From contig JAFSYD010000160.1 in NCBI GenBank assembly GCA_017443685.1, positions 1 to 6,605 of the forward strand: DNA of 6,605 bases, given 5' to 3'. The notes beneath the pieces were generated by a model, which had not been told where the DNA came from, did no database searches, and was given only the letters and a program-made list of their open reading frames with translations. The DNA comes from Lachnospiraceae bacterium (GTDB lineage Bacteria; Bacillota; Clostridia; Lachnospirales; Lachnospiraceae). This document shows, piece by piece, positions 1 through 6,561 of the stretch; the first letter of the stretch is position 1; the number at the start of each line of letters is the position of its first letter. The translations under genes and the position numbers were made by a program.

Positions 1-830
1 ACCAGAACAGTCTTTCCCGCTAAAAGCCGCGACAGTGCGTCCTGCACCTTCGTTTCGTTTTCCACGTCGAGGGATGCCGTCGCCTCATCCAAAAGCACGA
101 TCGGCGCGTTTTTTAACAGCGCCCTTGCGATGGAGATCCGCTGCCTCTCCCCGCCGGAAAGCTTTGCCCCGTTTTCCCCGATCGATGTGTCATACCCCTG
201 CGGCAGCTTCGCAACGAACTCGTCGCAGTTTGCCGCCTTTGCGGCCGCCATCACTTCCTCATCCGTTGCCCCGTGCTTTCCAATGCGGATGTTTTCCATG
301 ACTGTGTCGTCAAAAAGTACCACGTCCTGAAAGACCACGGCATAATCAGCCAGCAGCGTTTCCGGGTCAATCCTGCTGATGTAGGCGCCGCCTACGCGGA
401 TCGTCCCTTCCGACACGTCCCAAAGCCGCGCGGCAAGCCGTGCACAGGTGCTTTTCCCGGAGCCGGACGGGCCGACGAGCGCGGTCACCTCACCTTCTTT
501 TGCGGTAAAGCTTACGCCGTGCAGAACCCTTACTTTTTCTTCATCTGTGCTGTCTTTGTCATCCTCCTCATATGAGAAGCTTACATTTTCAAAGACAATG
601 TCATGCCCCTCCGGATGAAAAGACGACGTCCCCTCCGCCGTTTTTGCGTCATGGATCTCCATCAGGCGGCTTGCCGAGACCTGCGACACAAACATCTCCG
701 CGATCAGCGCAAGCGCCTGGTCAAACGGTGCATACACCCGCGTAATGACCAAAAAGAACATAAATAGCCGCATAAAATCAATCCGGCCGGACAAGATCAG
801 GCTTGCTCCCGTAAGGATGGTGGTCGCCAC
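1..830 (-). CDS. ABC transporter ATP-binding/permease protein, C-terminal half (after frameshift; cut by window edge)
   Basis: This is the continuation, one frame over, of the ABC half-transporter starting at 1609. The frame is open without a stop from 830 to the window edge. It encodes the last membrane helix region and most of the nucleotide-binding domain. Numbered on the repaired protein, it holds the A-loop tyrosine Y347, Walker A GPSGSGKST (380-388), Q-loop Q428, signature LSGGE (484-488) and Walker B IVLLDE (504-509, catalytic E509). The D-loop SLD follows, and the protein runs off the window at about residue 536. The H-loop histidine and last 50 or so residues must lie beyond position 1. 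All visible ATPase residues are canonical, so this half is not decaying. An acidic run of 12 residues, EEDDKDSTDEEK (348-359), follows the A-loop tyrosine and is longer than usual there. If translated on its own, it could begin at GTG 830 or ATG 773, but a free NBD is unlikely to be the natural product. Confidence 0.9.
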   Translation of the reverse strand, partial: MATTILTGASLILSGRIDFMRLFMFFLVITRVYAPFDQALALIAEMFVSQVSASRLMEIHDAKTAEGTSSFHPEGHDIVFENVSFSYEEDDKDSTDEEKVRVLHGVSFTAKEGEVTALVGPSGSGKSTCARLAARLWDVSEGTIRVGGAYISRIDPETLLADYAVVFQDVVLFDDTVMENIRIGKHGATDEEVMAAAKAANCDEFVAKLPQGYDTSIGENGAKLSGGERQRISIARALLKNAPIVLLDEATASLDVENETKVQDALSRLLAGKTVL

Positions 831-1609
831 CCCAATCGCATGATGACGCTTGCGGCGTTTACAAAAATTCCGCAGGCAAGCTCCCCGGAAAGCAGCGTCT
901 TTTCATGTCGGTCGATCTTCCCGTTCAGCTCGGCAAGAAACCTCTCTTGCTGATTCGCTGCACGGATTTCGCGGATATTTTCCAGCGTCTTCTGTATTCC
1001 GTCGGAAACCTGTATGCCGGCATCTTTTTCAATTATGGCATAATGCCGCGCATTTTTTCGGCTTCCGAAAAGCAGCGCAAAGGCAGCCGGAACACCCCAC
1101 AGGCAGGAAATCGCCATCCGCCAGTCCATGCAGAACAGACTTGCCGCGATGATCGCCGTGGAAATAAACGCACCGTACAGATAACCGAGGCAATGCGACC
1201 ATACATGCTCCAGGCGGTTGACGTCGCCCAGAATGGTTTCCGTCAGATCAGCAAGATCTCTTTTTGCAAAATAGCCGAGAGGAAGCTTGCGCAGGCGTTC
1301 CGCAAGACCGATGCGAACACTTTCCACCTCCGCGTATACAAGCCCGTAGGTTGCCCGGTACTGCTGCATATGGGTGAAAAAGGAAAGCGCGATAAAGACA
1401 AGTGCCATAAGGATGAAAAGCGCCGACCCGGGAAGCGGCGCACCGGCTGTTAAAGTATCCATGTACCGCATCATCATCAGGTACAGGATCCCCATCCCTC
1501 CCATTACCACGAGATTGACGATGACCGTCCAGACGGTTGCTGTCTTCGTATTTCTTACTCCCTGGTCGGTAAGTGCATATTTCCGTTGAAATTCTTTTCC
1601 GAACATCAT
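797..1609 (-). CDS. ABC transporter ATP-binding/permease protein, N-terminal transmembrane half (frameshifted)
   Basis: This is the membrane domain of the second half-transporter of the pair. Visible hydrophobic segments lie at about residues 24-48, 61-79, 141-160 and 165-182. The long cytoplasmic helices carry the family pattern LPLGYFAKRDLADL (109-122), which contains a coupling helix. I start it at ATG 1609, which overlaps the preceding ABC gene's stop as ATGA and has GGAGGAG (1621-1615) five bases upstream. ATG 1606 is an alternative, and a longer open frame back to 1639 has no such support. The frame is normal to residue 260 (NAASVIMRLG) and then reads ten unrelated residues to a TGA at 799-797. 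One extra base in the G run at 833-830 would restore the family-like reading VATTILTGASLIL and join it to the intact ATPase half. As deposited, the product is a 270-aa permease fragment without an ATPase. It probably works as a heterodimer with the 3408-1606 product. Confidence 0.88.
   Translation of the reverse strand: MMFGKEFQRKYALTDQGVRNTKTATVWTVIVNLVVMGGMGILYLMMMRYMDTLTAGAPLPGSALFILMALVFIALSFFTHMQQYRATYGLVYAEVESVRIGLAERLRKLPLGYFAKRDLADLTETILGDVNRLEHVWSHCLGYLYGAFISTAIIAASLFCMDWRMAISCLWGVPAAFALLFGSRKNARHYAIIEKDAGIQVSDGIQKTLENIREIRAANQQERFLAELNGKIDRHEKTLLSGELACGIFVNAASVIMRLGWRPPSLREQA
830..833 (-). other. Frameshift point: single base missing in a G run
   Basis: The minus strand reads TTG GGG TGG here. 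The upstream frame goes on to WRPPSLREQA and stops. Re-reading or adding one G gives TTG GGG GTG GCG ACC, whose translation (LGVATT) continues smoothly for 275 more codons with all ABC ATPase motifs in order. No canonical X XXY YYZ slippery heptamer is present, which argues against programmed -1 frameshifting. Homopolymer miscounting or a recent mutation is more likely. Confidence 0.85.
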
Positions 1610-1621
1610 TCCATCTCCTCC
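1606..1621 (-). promoter_or_regulatory. Ribosome binding site and ATGA stop-start overlap coupling the two ABC genes
   Basis: GGAGGAG (1621-1615) lies within the last codons of the first ABC gene (GCG GAG GAG ATG GAA TGA). It is five bases from ATG 1609, whose first bases overlap the TGA stop at 1608-1606. This arrangement implies translational coupling and roughly equal synthesis of the two halves, as expected for a heterodimeric transporter. It also decides the start of the downstream gene. Confidence 0.8.
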
Positions 1622-3408
1622 GCTGCCGTAATGTGCCATTTCGCAGCCCGGTTATAGTCCTCCCACATCCTCGCGTACAACCCCTCTGCCTGCAGCAGAT
1701 TCTCGTGTGTCCCCTCTTCTTCGACATGACCGTCATTCAGCACGATGATCCGATCCGCCCCGGTGACAGTCGAAAGGCGGTGCGCGATCATAATAACAGT
1801 GCGCCCCTTCGTCAGAGCTGCAAACGCTTTCTGTATCAAGACTTCATTTTCCGGATCCGCAAATGCCGTTGCCTCGTCCAAAACCACGATCGGCGCATCT
1901 TTTAAAATCGCCCTTGCCAGCATCACCCGCTGCTGCTCCCCACCGGACAGGCAGGTGCCTTCCGTTCCGATAACCGTATCCATGCCATCCGGAAGCTTTT
2001 CGAGAATATCGTCGCATTGGGCGGCCGAAAGCGCAGCCCGTACCTCCTCCCTTGTAGCGTCCGGCTTTGCGGCACGCACGTTTTCTAAAATGCTTGTCTT
2101 AAACAGTCGATTGTTTTGGAATACAAAGGCGATGTAATCCATCAGAACCTTAGGATCGGTTTCACGCACATCCACTCCGCCGACGGCAACCGTGCCGCTG
2201 CTTGCATCCCAGAAACGCGGGATCAGGCTTGCTGCAGTGGTCTTCCCTCCGCCGGACGGACCGACAAGTGCCACCGTCTGCCCCGCTTCCACCTTAAACG
2301 ATACATGATTGATCGCAGGGACATCCACTCCGTCATACAAAAAACTCACATCGGTAAACTCCACGCTGTTATCCGCCGGCATCTTCGGATGATCGGTTAC
2401 GCTAAGCGTCGGTGCCGCCATCACCTGCGCAATCCGTTCAAGCGCCGTACTTGCCAGCATCATCCCGCTTGCCGCAAACATAATACGTGCCAGTGCCGTG
2501 GAAATGATCGCGGAGAACGCTGCATAAAAGGCAAAATCTGTCACAAATTCCGCAAAATTCCCCTTTGCAAGCGCTCCCGGCGCAAGGAACAGTGCCACGG
2601 GAACAAGAAAGATGAATGCGCCTTCGGTAAATGTCAGGTTGACGGACTGCGGAACCTTGCATACACCGACCGTAAATTTTTCCGCCTTTGCGCTGTAATC
2701 ATGAATGGCTTCCTTGAATGCCTTAAAGGAATATACGGTCTGCTGGAACACCTTAACGACCGGTATGCCGCGGACATACTCTGTCCCCGCTTTGCTCATC
2801 ACGTCCTGCGCCGCCTGATACTCCTGCATAAGCTTTGCGTTTTTCCCGCCCATCATCGTAAACATCGAAAGAACGGAGATCACGGCTGCCAAAAGGCACG
2901 CAGCCCCCATCCGCCAGTCAAACACAAACATCAGAACGATCATCGCAAGAAACATTGTGGCGCTTCCCACAATATCAGCAAGGTTGTGGGCCAGCAGCGT
3001 TTCCGTTTCCGATGCCGCCCCATCCAATCGGTTCCGTAAAAGCCCCGAAGCGTTCGAGTCAAAAAAACCAAGCGGCGCTTTCATCAGGTGCGCCATTCCT
3101 GCTTTCCGGATATTGGATGCCGTCCGAAAGGCTGCAAGGTGCGTACACATCAGGGCGGCAAAATATACGGCGATCCCCGTCACCGCAAAGGCAAATGCCA
3201 TCCATCCGTATCTTCCGATCTCCGTTGCCGCCGTCCAATTTGGTGCCACTGCGATCAGATCCCGCGCCACCAGCCAGATACAGATATACGGCGCCATTCC
3301 GAGAAGCATTGCTACCGCGGAAAGACCTAAGCCCAAAAATGTAAGTCCCTTGTAGCTGCCCGCATAATCCAAAAGCACGGACAGGTCGCTTTGTTTTTTC
3401 TCTTTCAT
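1606..3408 (-). CDS. ABC transporter ATP-binding protein/permease, exporter-fold half-transporter (complete)
   Basis: This is a 600-aa fused permease and ATPase of the type-IV (exporter-fold) ABC class, normal in length. The membrane domain occupies about residues 20-325, with hydrophobic segments near 22-54, 67-88, 146-182, 262-278 and 288-305. The coupling-helix region is APLGFFDSNASGLLRNRL. The nucleotide-binding domain has A-loop Y358, Walker A GPSGGGKTT (383-391), Q-loop Q431, signature LSGGE (487-491), Walker B IVVLDE (507-512, catalytic E512) and H-loop H543. All key residues are present. The D-loop reads FADPENE rather than the common SALD. GAGG (3420-3417) lies eight bases before ATG 3408, 17 bases after the DUF3793 stop, and the stop overlaps the next ABC gene. 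It presumably pairs with that gene's product. Pairs of this kind include drug exporters and metal or siderophore transporters such as YbtPQ and IrtAB. The DUF3793 neighbour and the operator-like promoter make a metal role attractive, but the substrate is not visible. Confidence 0.95.
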   Translation of the reverse strand: MKEKKQSDLSVLLDYAGSYKGLTFLGLGLSAVAMLLGMAPYICIWLVARDLIAVAPNWTAATEIGRYGWMAFAFAVTGIAVYFAALMCTHLAAFRTASNIRKAGMAHLMKAPLGFFDSNASGLLRNRLDGAASETETLLAHNLADIVGSATMFLAMIVLMFVFDWRMGAACLLAAVISVLSMFTMMGGKNAKLMQEYQAAQDVMSKAGTEYVRGIPVVKVFQQTVYSFKAFKEAIHDYSAKAEKFTVGVCKVPQSVNLTFTEGAFIFLVPVALFLAPGALAKGNFAEFVTDFAFYAAFSAIISTALARIMFAASGMMLASTALERIAQVMAAPTLSVTDHPKMPADNSVEFTDVSFLYDGVDVPAINHVSFKVEAGQTVALVGPSGGGKTTAASLIPRFWDASSGTVAVGGVDVRETDPKVLMDYIAFVFQNNRLFKTSILENVRAAKPDATREEVRAALSAAQCDDILEKLPDGMDTVIGTEGTCLSGGEQQRVMLARAILKDAPIVVLDEATAFADPENEVLIQKAFAALTKGRTVIMIAHRLSTVTGADRIIVLNDGHVEEEGTHENLLQAEGLYARMWEDYNRAAKWHITAAEEME

Positions 3409-3425
3409 ATGGCATTCCTCATATC

Positions 3426-3998
3426 TTATCTCTCCGCCCGTTTCGCATTCGTTGCGACCGCAAGCTGCGCTAAGGTTCTTCCCTTTCGGTTCAGTTCACG
3501 ATAGACGGCGGTGCACTTTTTGTATTTCTTAAATTCCCGCTCCGCGGCCTCCTTGTCGGAATACGCCTTCCAGCAGCCGCTGCATTTGACCCCGTCACAA
3601 GGGTTCTTGATGAAACATTCCACATCTGACGGCGGATAACCCAGAAAAAGTCCGATCTCATGCGGAAAGTCCTCGTCTTCGGCAAGATGCCCCACCAGCT
3701 GCGTGATACAGCATTCCGCCTTATGGCAGCTATAGCCCTTTTCCTGTAAAATCCGAACTGCCTTCGGGTCGCTTAAGTCCCGCCGCAGATATCCAGGACG
3801 GTACACGTAGATGAGCGCGTAATGCTGTGTCCGCTTTAACGGGATGACCCGCAGCCCCTTTCCTTTTAAAATGCCGTTTAAGTCCCGCACCTCCTGGTTA
3901 ATGTCCCGGGTCTCATCCAGCCGCACCGAGAACAGATTCCCCGTCTTGATCCCGGCAAGCGTCGGCGAACAGTGTTCAATGACAAATTGTTCTGACAT
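3426..3998 (-). CDS. DUF3793 family protein, cysteine-rich
   Basis: This soluble 190-aa protein has no signal peptide or membrane segment. It matches the DUF3793 pattern along its length: HCSPTLAGIKTGNLF near the N-terminus (9-23), ALIYVYRP (61-68), FPHEIGLFLGYPPSDV (111-126), GCWKAYSD (141-148), and FKKYKKCTAVY (156-166). The biochemical function is unknown. From general knowledge, members are often near flavodoxin or iron-related genes in Clostridia. It has nine cysteines (10, 91, 96, 97, 128, 134, 139, 142, 162). A cluster C134-x4-C139-x2-C142, plus C162, could bind a metal or iron-sulfur cluster, but that is inference. AGGCGG (4009-4004) lies five bases before ATG 3998. It is the first gene of the operon with the two ABC genes, 17 bases upstream of the first, and sits directly behind the palindrome-bearing promoter. 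A role tied to the transported substrate, such as cofactor handling or sensing, is plausible. Confidence 0.9.
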   Translation of the reverse strand: MSEQFVIEHCSPTLAGIKTGNLFSVRLDETRDINQEVRDLNGILKGKGLRVIPLKRTQHYALIYVYRPGYLRRDLSDPKAVRILQEKGYSCHKAECCITQLVGHLAEDEDFPHEIGLFLGYPPSDVECFIKNPCDGVKCSGCWKAYSDKEAAEREFKKYKKCTAVYRELNRKGRTLAQLAVATNAKRAER

Positions 3999-4030
3999 GG
4001 TAACCGCCTTTCCTCTGCAATAGTAGCAGG

Positions 4031-4060
4031 CTTATGTTCAGTTAGCACTTGCTAACCCAA
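4031..4060 (-). promoter_or_regulatory. Putative promoter of the DUF3793-ABC operon
   Basis: On the minus strand, TTGGGT (4060-4055) could serve as a -35 element and CATAAG (4036-4031) as a -10, separated by 18 bases. Both are imperfect matches to the sigma-A consensus. The region is the only non-coding DNA ahead of the operon, and the start codon is 32 bases downstream of the -10. Its position and the embedded palindrome support the call more than the hexamers do. Confidence 0.45.
4037..4060. promoter_or_regulatory. Palindromic operator candidate, GTTAGCA-CT-TGCTAAC
   Basis: A perfect 7-bp-arm inverted repeat with a 2-base centre spans 4041-4056. It is extended on both sides by TT and AA after two unpaired bases (4037-4060). 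It lies between the possible -35 and -10 of the DUF3793-ABC operon, a classic repressor position. The arms share GTTAG/CTAAC with the DtxR/IdeR box, though the spacing differs, so a metal-dependent repressor is a guess rather than an identification. No regulator gene is present in the window. Confidence 0.6.
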
Positions 4061-4066
4061 TGTCCC

Positions 4067-4090
4067 AAAATATGCGCCCGCATAGGGCGC
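4067..4090 (-). terminator. Putative rho-independent terminator after the P-type ATPase gene
   Basis: On the minus strand GCGCCC-TATGC-GGGCGC (4090-4074) forms a six-pair, all-GC stem with a five-base loop. It begins 17 bases after the ATPase stop codon and is followed by ATATTTT (4073-4067). The T run is short and interrupted, so termination may be partial. It separates the DUF6110-ATPase unit from the promoter of the next operon. Confidence 0.6.
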
Positions 4091-4107
4091 GTAACCTTCC
4101 ATCATCA

Positions 4108-6186
4108 TTATTCCGGCAAAAGATTTGTCATACTCTTTAATCCGAGTGCCACGGTCGAGCCGTTGTGCAGCATTGCCGAGACGGACGGCGGCAGAAGCCC
4201 TGCCACGCCTAAAGCGATCAGCGCCGTGTTAAAGCCGGCAATGCTCCGGTAATTCCCCCGTATCCGCTGCATCAGAAGGGTGGAAAGCTCCCGTAAAATG
4301 ACAAGGCTGCATAAATCGGACGAACCGACGGTGATGTCCGCGATCTGCCTTGCAATCTCTGCCCCATCGCTGATGGCAATCCCCACATCTGCCGCGGAAA
4401 GCGCCGGAGAATCATTGATGCCGTCGCCGACCATAATGACACGCCGCCCTTTGGCCCGGGCTTTTTCGACATAATCCGCCTTATCCTCCGGCAGCACCTC
4501 CGCATAATACTCATCGATGCCCGCCTGCTGTGCGATCTTCGAAGCCGTACGCTCGCTATCACCCGTCATCATCACGATGTTGGTAAAGCCCTGTCCGCGC
4601 AGCTTCTCGATCACCTCCCGCGCATCCTCACGCAGCGGGTCTTCGATCAGAATGCACGCCGCCAGCTTCCCGTCCTTTGCAAAATACAGGTGCGAATACT
4701 CATCCGGGAGCTCGACAAACGCTTCCCTCTTTTCCTCCGGTATCTCTACGCCCTCGTCCTCGAACACAAAATGTGCGCTTCCGATGACCGCCCGTTCATG
4801 GTTAATTTCTGATGCAATGCCGTGTGCCACAATGTATTCCACGTTCGTGTGCAGCTCGTCATGCGACAGACCTTTCGCGGACGCCGCATCCACGACTGCC
4901 CGGGCGACCGTATGGGGAAAATGCTCTTCCAGGCACGCCGCCTGTCGTAATAGCTCATCCTCGTCGTCCTCGCAGAAAGAGACAACCTTTACCACCGTCG
5001 GCTTCGCCTCAGTCAGTGTCCCCGTCTTGTCAAACACAATCGTATCCGCTTCGGCGATCGTTTCCATGAACCGCCCGCCCTTGACCGTGATGTGGTAGTC
5101 CGCGGCTTCCCGTATCGCGGAAAGTACCGCGATCGGCATCGTCATCTTTAATGCACAGGAGTAATCCATCATAAGGACAGCGACCGCCTTAGAGCTGTTC
5201 CTTGTAAAAAGCCAGGTTGCTCCCGATGCCAGAAGCGTATAAGGCACGAGCCGGTCCGCCAGCCTTGCCGCTCTGCCCTCCACCGTGGACTTCAGCTTTT
5301 CCGACTCTTCTATCATTTTCACGATCGCGTCAAAACGACCGCACCCGCTCGTTTTGGACACGCGGATGACAAGCTCTCCTTCTTCAACCAGCGTACCGGC
5401 AAATACAAAAGTCCCGGCGTTTTTGAGCACCGCCTCCGGCTCTCCGGTCATTGACGCCTGGTTGACCATCGCTTCTCCGCCGCAGACCTCGCCGTCAAAC
5501 GGGATCAGGTTCCCCATGCGCACGACCACCCGATCGCCGCACGCGACATCCGCGGAATCTGCCAATACCTCGCCGTCTTCGCCAAGCAGCCACACCTTGT
5601 CCACGTTCAACGACATCCGTCTCGCAAGGTCGTCCACGGACCTCTTGTGCGTCCACTCTTCCAGCATATCGCCCACGTCAAGCAAAAACATCACGCTTGA
5701 CGCCGTCCGGTGGTCTTTGGTCCGTACCGCTGCCCCGATCGCGATCGCGTCTAAGAGCTCAACCTTCAGTTTTTTCTGTGTCACGGTACGCAGCCCACGC
5801 ATCAGAAAACGGATGCTTTTTATTGCGACCCAAAGCCGGTCGATCTTCGCCGGCAGAAACATCCGCATCGCATAATGCAAAACGGTTTTGGTAACTGTTT
5901 TTTCAAAATATTTCGCAGACTGCTCACGGGGGGAAGTTTCAAAAACATCTTCCGGCACTTCTACGGCATCGAAGGAAAAACCGCGCAGGATCGCAATGAT
6001 CCTTTGCCTGCCGCATGTATACCGAATGACCGCATCCGCCGTCCGCTCATATACGGTCGCCTCTGTAACATCGGCAAAACCGTTCAGATAGTAGGCAAGT
6101 GTGTCCGCCTCCCGGAATGAAAGCCTCTTCATCGGAAGATGGATCCGCAGCCTTCCTTTTATCTCATGCCTGATCGTAAAATTCAT
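4108..6186 (-). CDS. Heavy-metal translocating P-type ATPase (P1B class, CPC-less variant)
   Basis: A 692-aa ion pump of the membrane, driven by ATP through an aspartyl phosphate. The N-terminal 75 residues resemble an HMA-like fold but lack CxxC. Weakly hydrophobic membrane segments follow at about 100-175, ending in FLLDVGDMLEEWTHKRS. The actuator carries TGEP (247-250). The transmembrane metal-site helix reads YSCALKMTMP (342-351), with Y-S-C where most P1B pumps have CPC. The catalytic domain has DKTGT (386-390, phosphorylated D386), TGD (541-543) and GDGINDSPAL (587-596). The usual HP dipeptide is replaced by H425-T426. The C-terminal helices end in MLHNGSTVALGLKS, comparable to CtpC-type pumps. 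The metal is unknown; export of a transition metal is the family expectation. It follows the DUF6110 gene by 22 bases. ATG 6186 is preceded by AT-rich DNA, and the nearest SD-like AGGCGG (6207-6202) is 15 bases away, so initiation may depend on coupling. No better in-frame start is seen. Confidence 0.95.
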   Translation of the reverse strand: MNFTIRHEIKGRLRIHLPMKRLSFREADTLAYYLNGFADVTEATVYERTADAVIRYTCGRQRIIAILRGFSFDAVEVPEDVFETSPREQSAKYFEKTVTKTVLHYAMRMFLPAKIDRLWVAIKSIRFLMRGLRTVTQKKLKVELLDAIAIGAAVRTKDHRTASSVMFLLDVGDMLEEWTHKRSVDDLARRMSLNVDKVWLLGEDGEVLADSADVACGDRVVVRMGNLIPFDGEVCGGEAMVNQASMTGEPEAVLKNAGTFVFAGTLVEEGELVIRVSKTSGCGRFDAIVKMIEESEKLKSTVEGRAARLADRLVPYTLLASGATWLFTRNSSKAVAVLMMDYSCALKMTMPIAVLSAIREAADYHITVKGGRFMETIAEADTIVFDKTGTLTEAKPTVVKVVSFCEDDEDELLRQAACLEEHFPHTVARAVVDAASAKGLSHDELHTNVEYIVAHGIASEINHERAVIGSAHFVFEDEGVEIPEEKREAFVELPDEYSHLYFAKDGKLAACILIEDPLREDAREVIEKLRGQGFTNIVMMTGDSERTASKIAQQAGIDEYYAEVLPEDKADYVEKARAKGRRVIMVGDGINDSPALSAADVGIAISDGAEIARQIADITVGSSDLCSLVILRELSTLLMQRIRGNYRSIAGFNTALIALGVAGLLPPSVSAMLHNGSTVALGLKSMTNLLPE

Positions 6187-6208
6187 AGCTATTATAATAC
6201 ACCGCCTG

Positions 6209-6538
6209 CTACTCTACGGCTTCCTTTGCTTCGTCAGTCCCGTCATCCTTTGCCTGTGCATCGCAGGGGGCATCTGCCGCCTTCGTCGCCTGCACATCCA
6301 CCATTGCGGCGGCTTCCCGATTTTGCCTCTCCTCGTTAATAGCCTTCGCCTCCTCATAGATGTCGGCACAGTTCTCCTGTAAGGTCGTTACGGTATCGAG
6401 CACATCCGACTGTGCCCGAAGCGCCGCAGCGGTACAATGCGTATAAACCTTCTTCGCATCCCTTGACGAAAGAATGCGGACGCCCACCGAACCGAACAGT
6501 GTCCCTAATGCAAACAGTCCAATCTTTTTAAAACCCAT
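6209..6538 (-). CDS. DUF6110 family protein, small membrane-anchored partner of the P-type ATPase
   Basis: This 109-aa protein has a short basic start (GFKK) and one glycine-rich hydrophobic helix at about 6-23. The helix contains G12-x3-G16 and G19, suited to helix packing. An amphipathic, probably helical stretch follows (27-75), with RDAKKVYTHCTAAALRAQ and LQENCADIYEEAKAINEE. The tail (77-109) is Ala/Asp/Glu-rich, low in complexity and probably disordered. Cysteines are at 35, 57 and 92. The pattern fits DUF6110, whose function is unknown and which I recall next to heavy-metal P-type ATPases. AGGAGG (6552-6547) is eight bases before ATG 6538, a strong site that settles the start. The positively charged side and topology suggest that the tail is cytoplasmic. 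It may be an assembly or regulatory subunit of the pump, or a metal-delivery factor; this is inferred from linkage only. Confidence 0.85.
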   Translation of the reverse strand: MGFKKIGLFALGTLFGSVGVRILSSRDAKKVYTHCTAAALRAQSDVLDTVTTLQENCADIYEEAKAINEERQNREAAAMVDVQATKAADAPCDAQAKDDGTDEAKEAVE

Positions 6539-6561
6539 TTCAGCCGCCTCCTGTTGCTCCT

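Noticed and set aside
830..833. Programmed -1 ribosomal frameshift producing two ABC products
   Set aside because: There is no X XXY YYZ slippery heptamer, only a GGGG run, and ABC half-transporters are not known to use this. A missing base is simpler.
1610..1639. Longer start (ATG 1637-1639) for the second ABC gene
   Set aside because: It would overlap the first ABC gene by 34 bases and add MAHYGSGGDG, which does not look like the family. GGAGGAG and the ATGA overlap favour 1609.
2116..3039. Long plus-strand open frame (307 codons) opposite the complete ABC gene
   Set aside because: The opposite strand encodes an ABC protein with all motifs. The plus-strand translation is rich in His, Cys and Arg with no recognisable domain, and is a shadow of codon bias.
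4041..4056. Resemblance of the palindrome to the CIRCE/HrcA element (TTAGCACTC-N9-GAGTGCTAA)
   Set aside because: The arms share TTAGCA/TGCTAA, but the spacing is far too short for CIRCE (2 bases between 7-bp arms), and no chaperone gene is nearby.
5285..5875. Plus-strand open frame of 196 codons opposite the P-type ATPase gene (and a similar one at 4517-5098)
   Set aside because: Serine-rich, low-complexity translations antisense to a well-conserved pump, with no domain. Treated as shadow frames.
6191..6196. TATAAT on the minus strand between the DUF6110 and ATPase genes as an internal promoter
   Set aside because: It sits 4 bases before the ATPase start codon, so a transcript from it would begin inside the gene. 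It is probably just AT-rich spacer.
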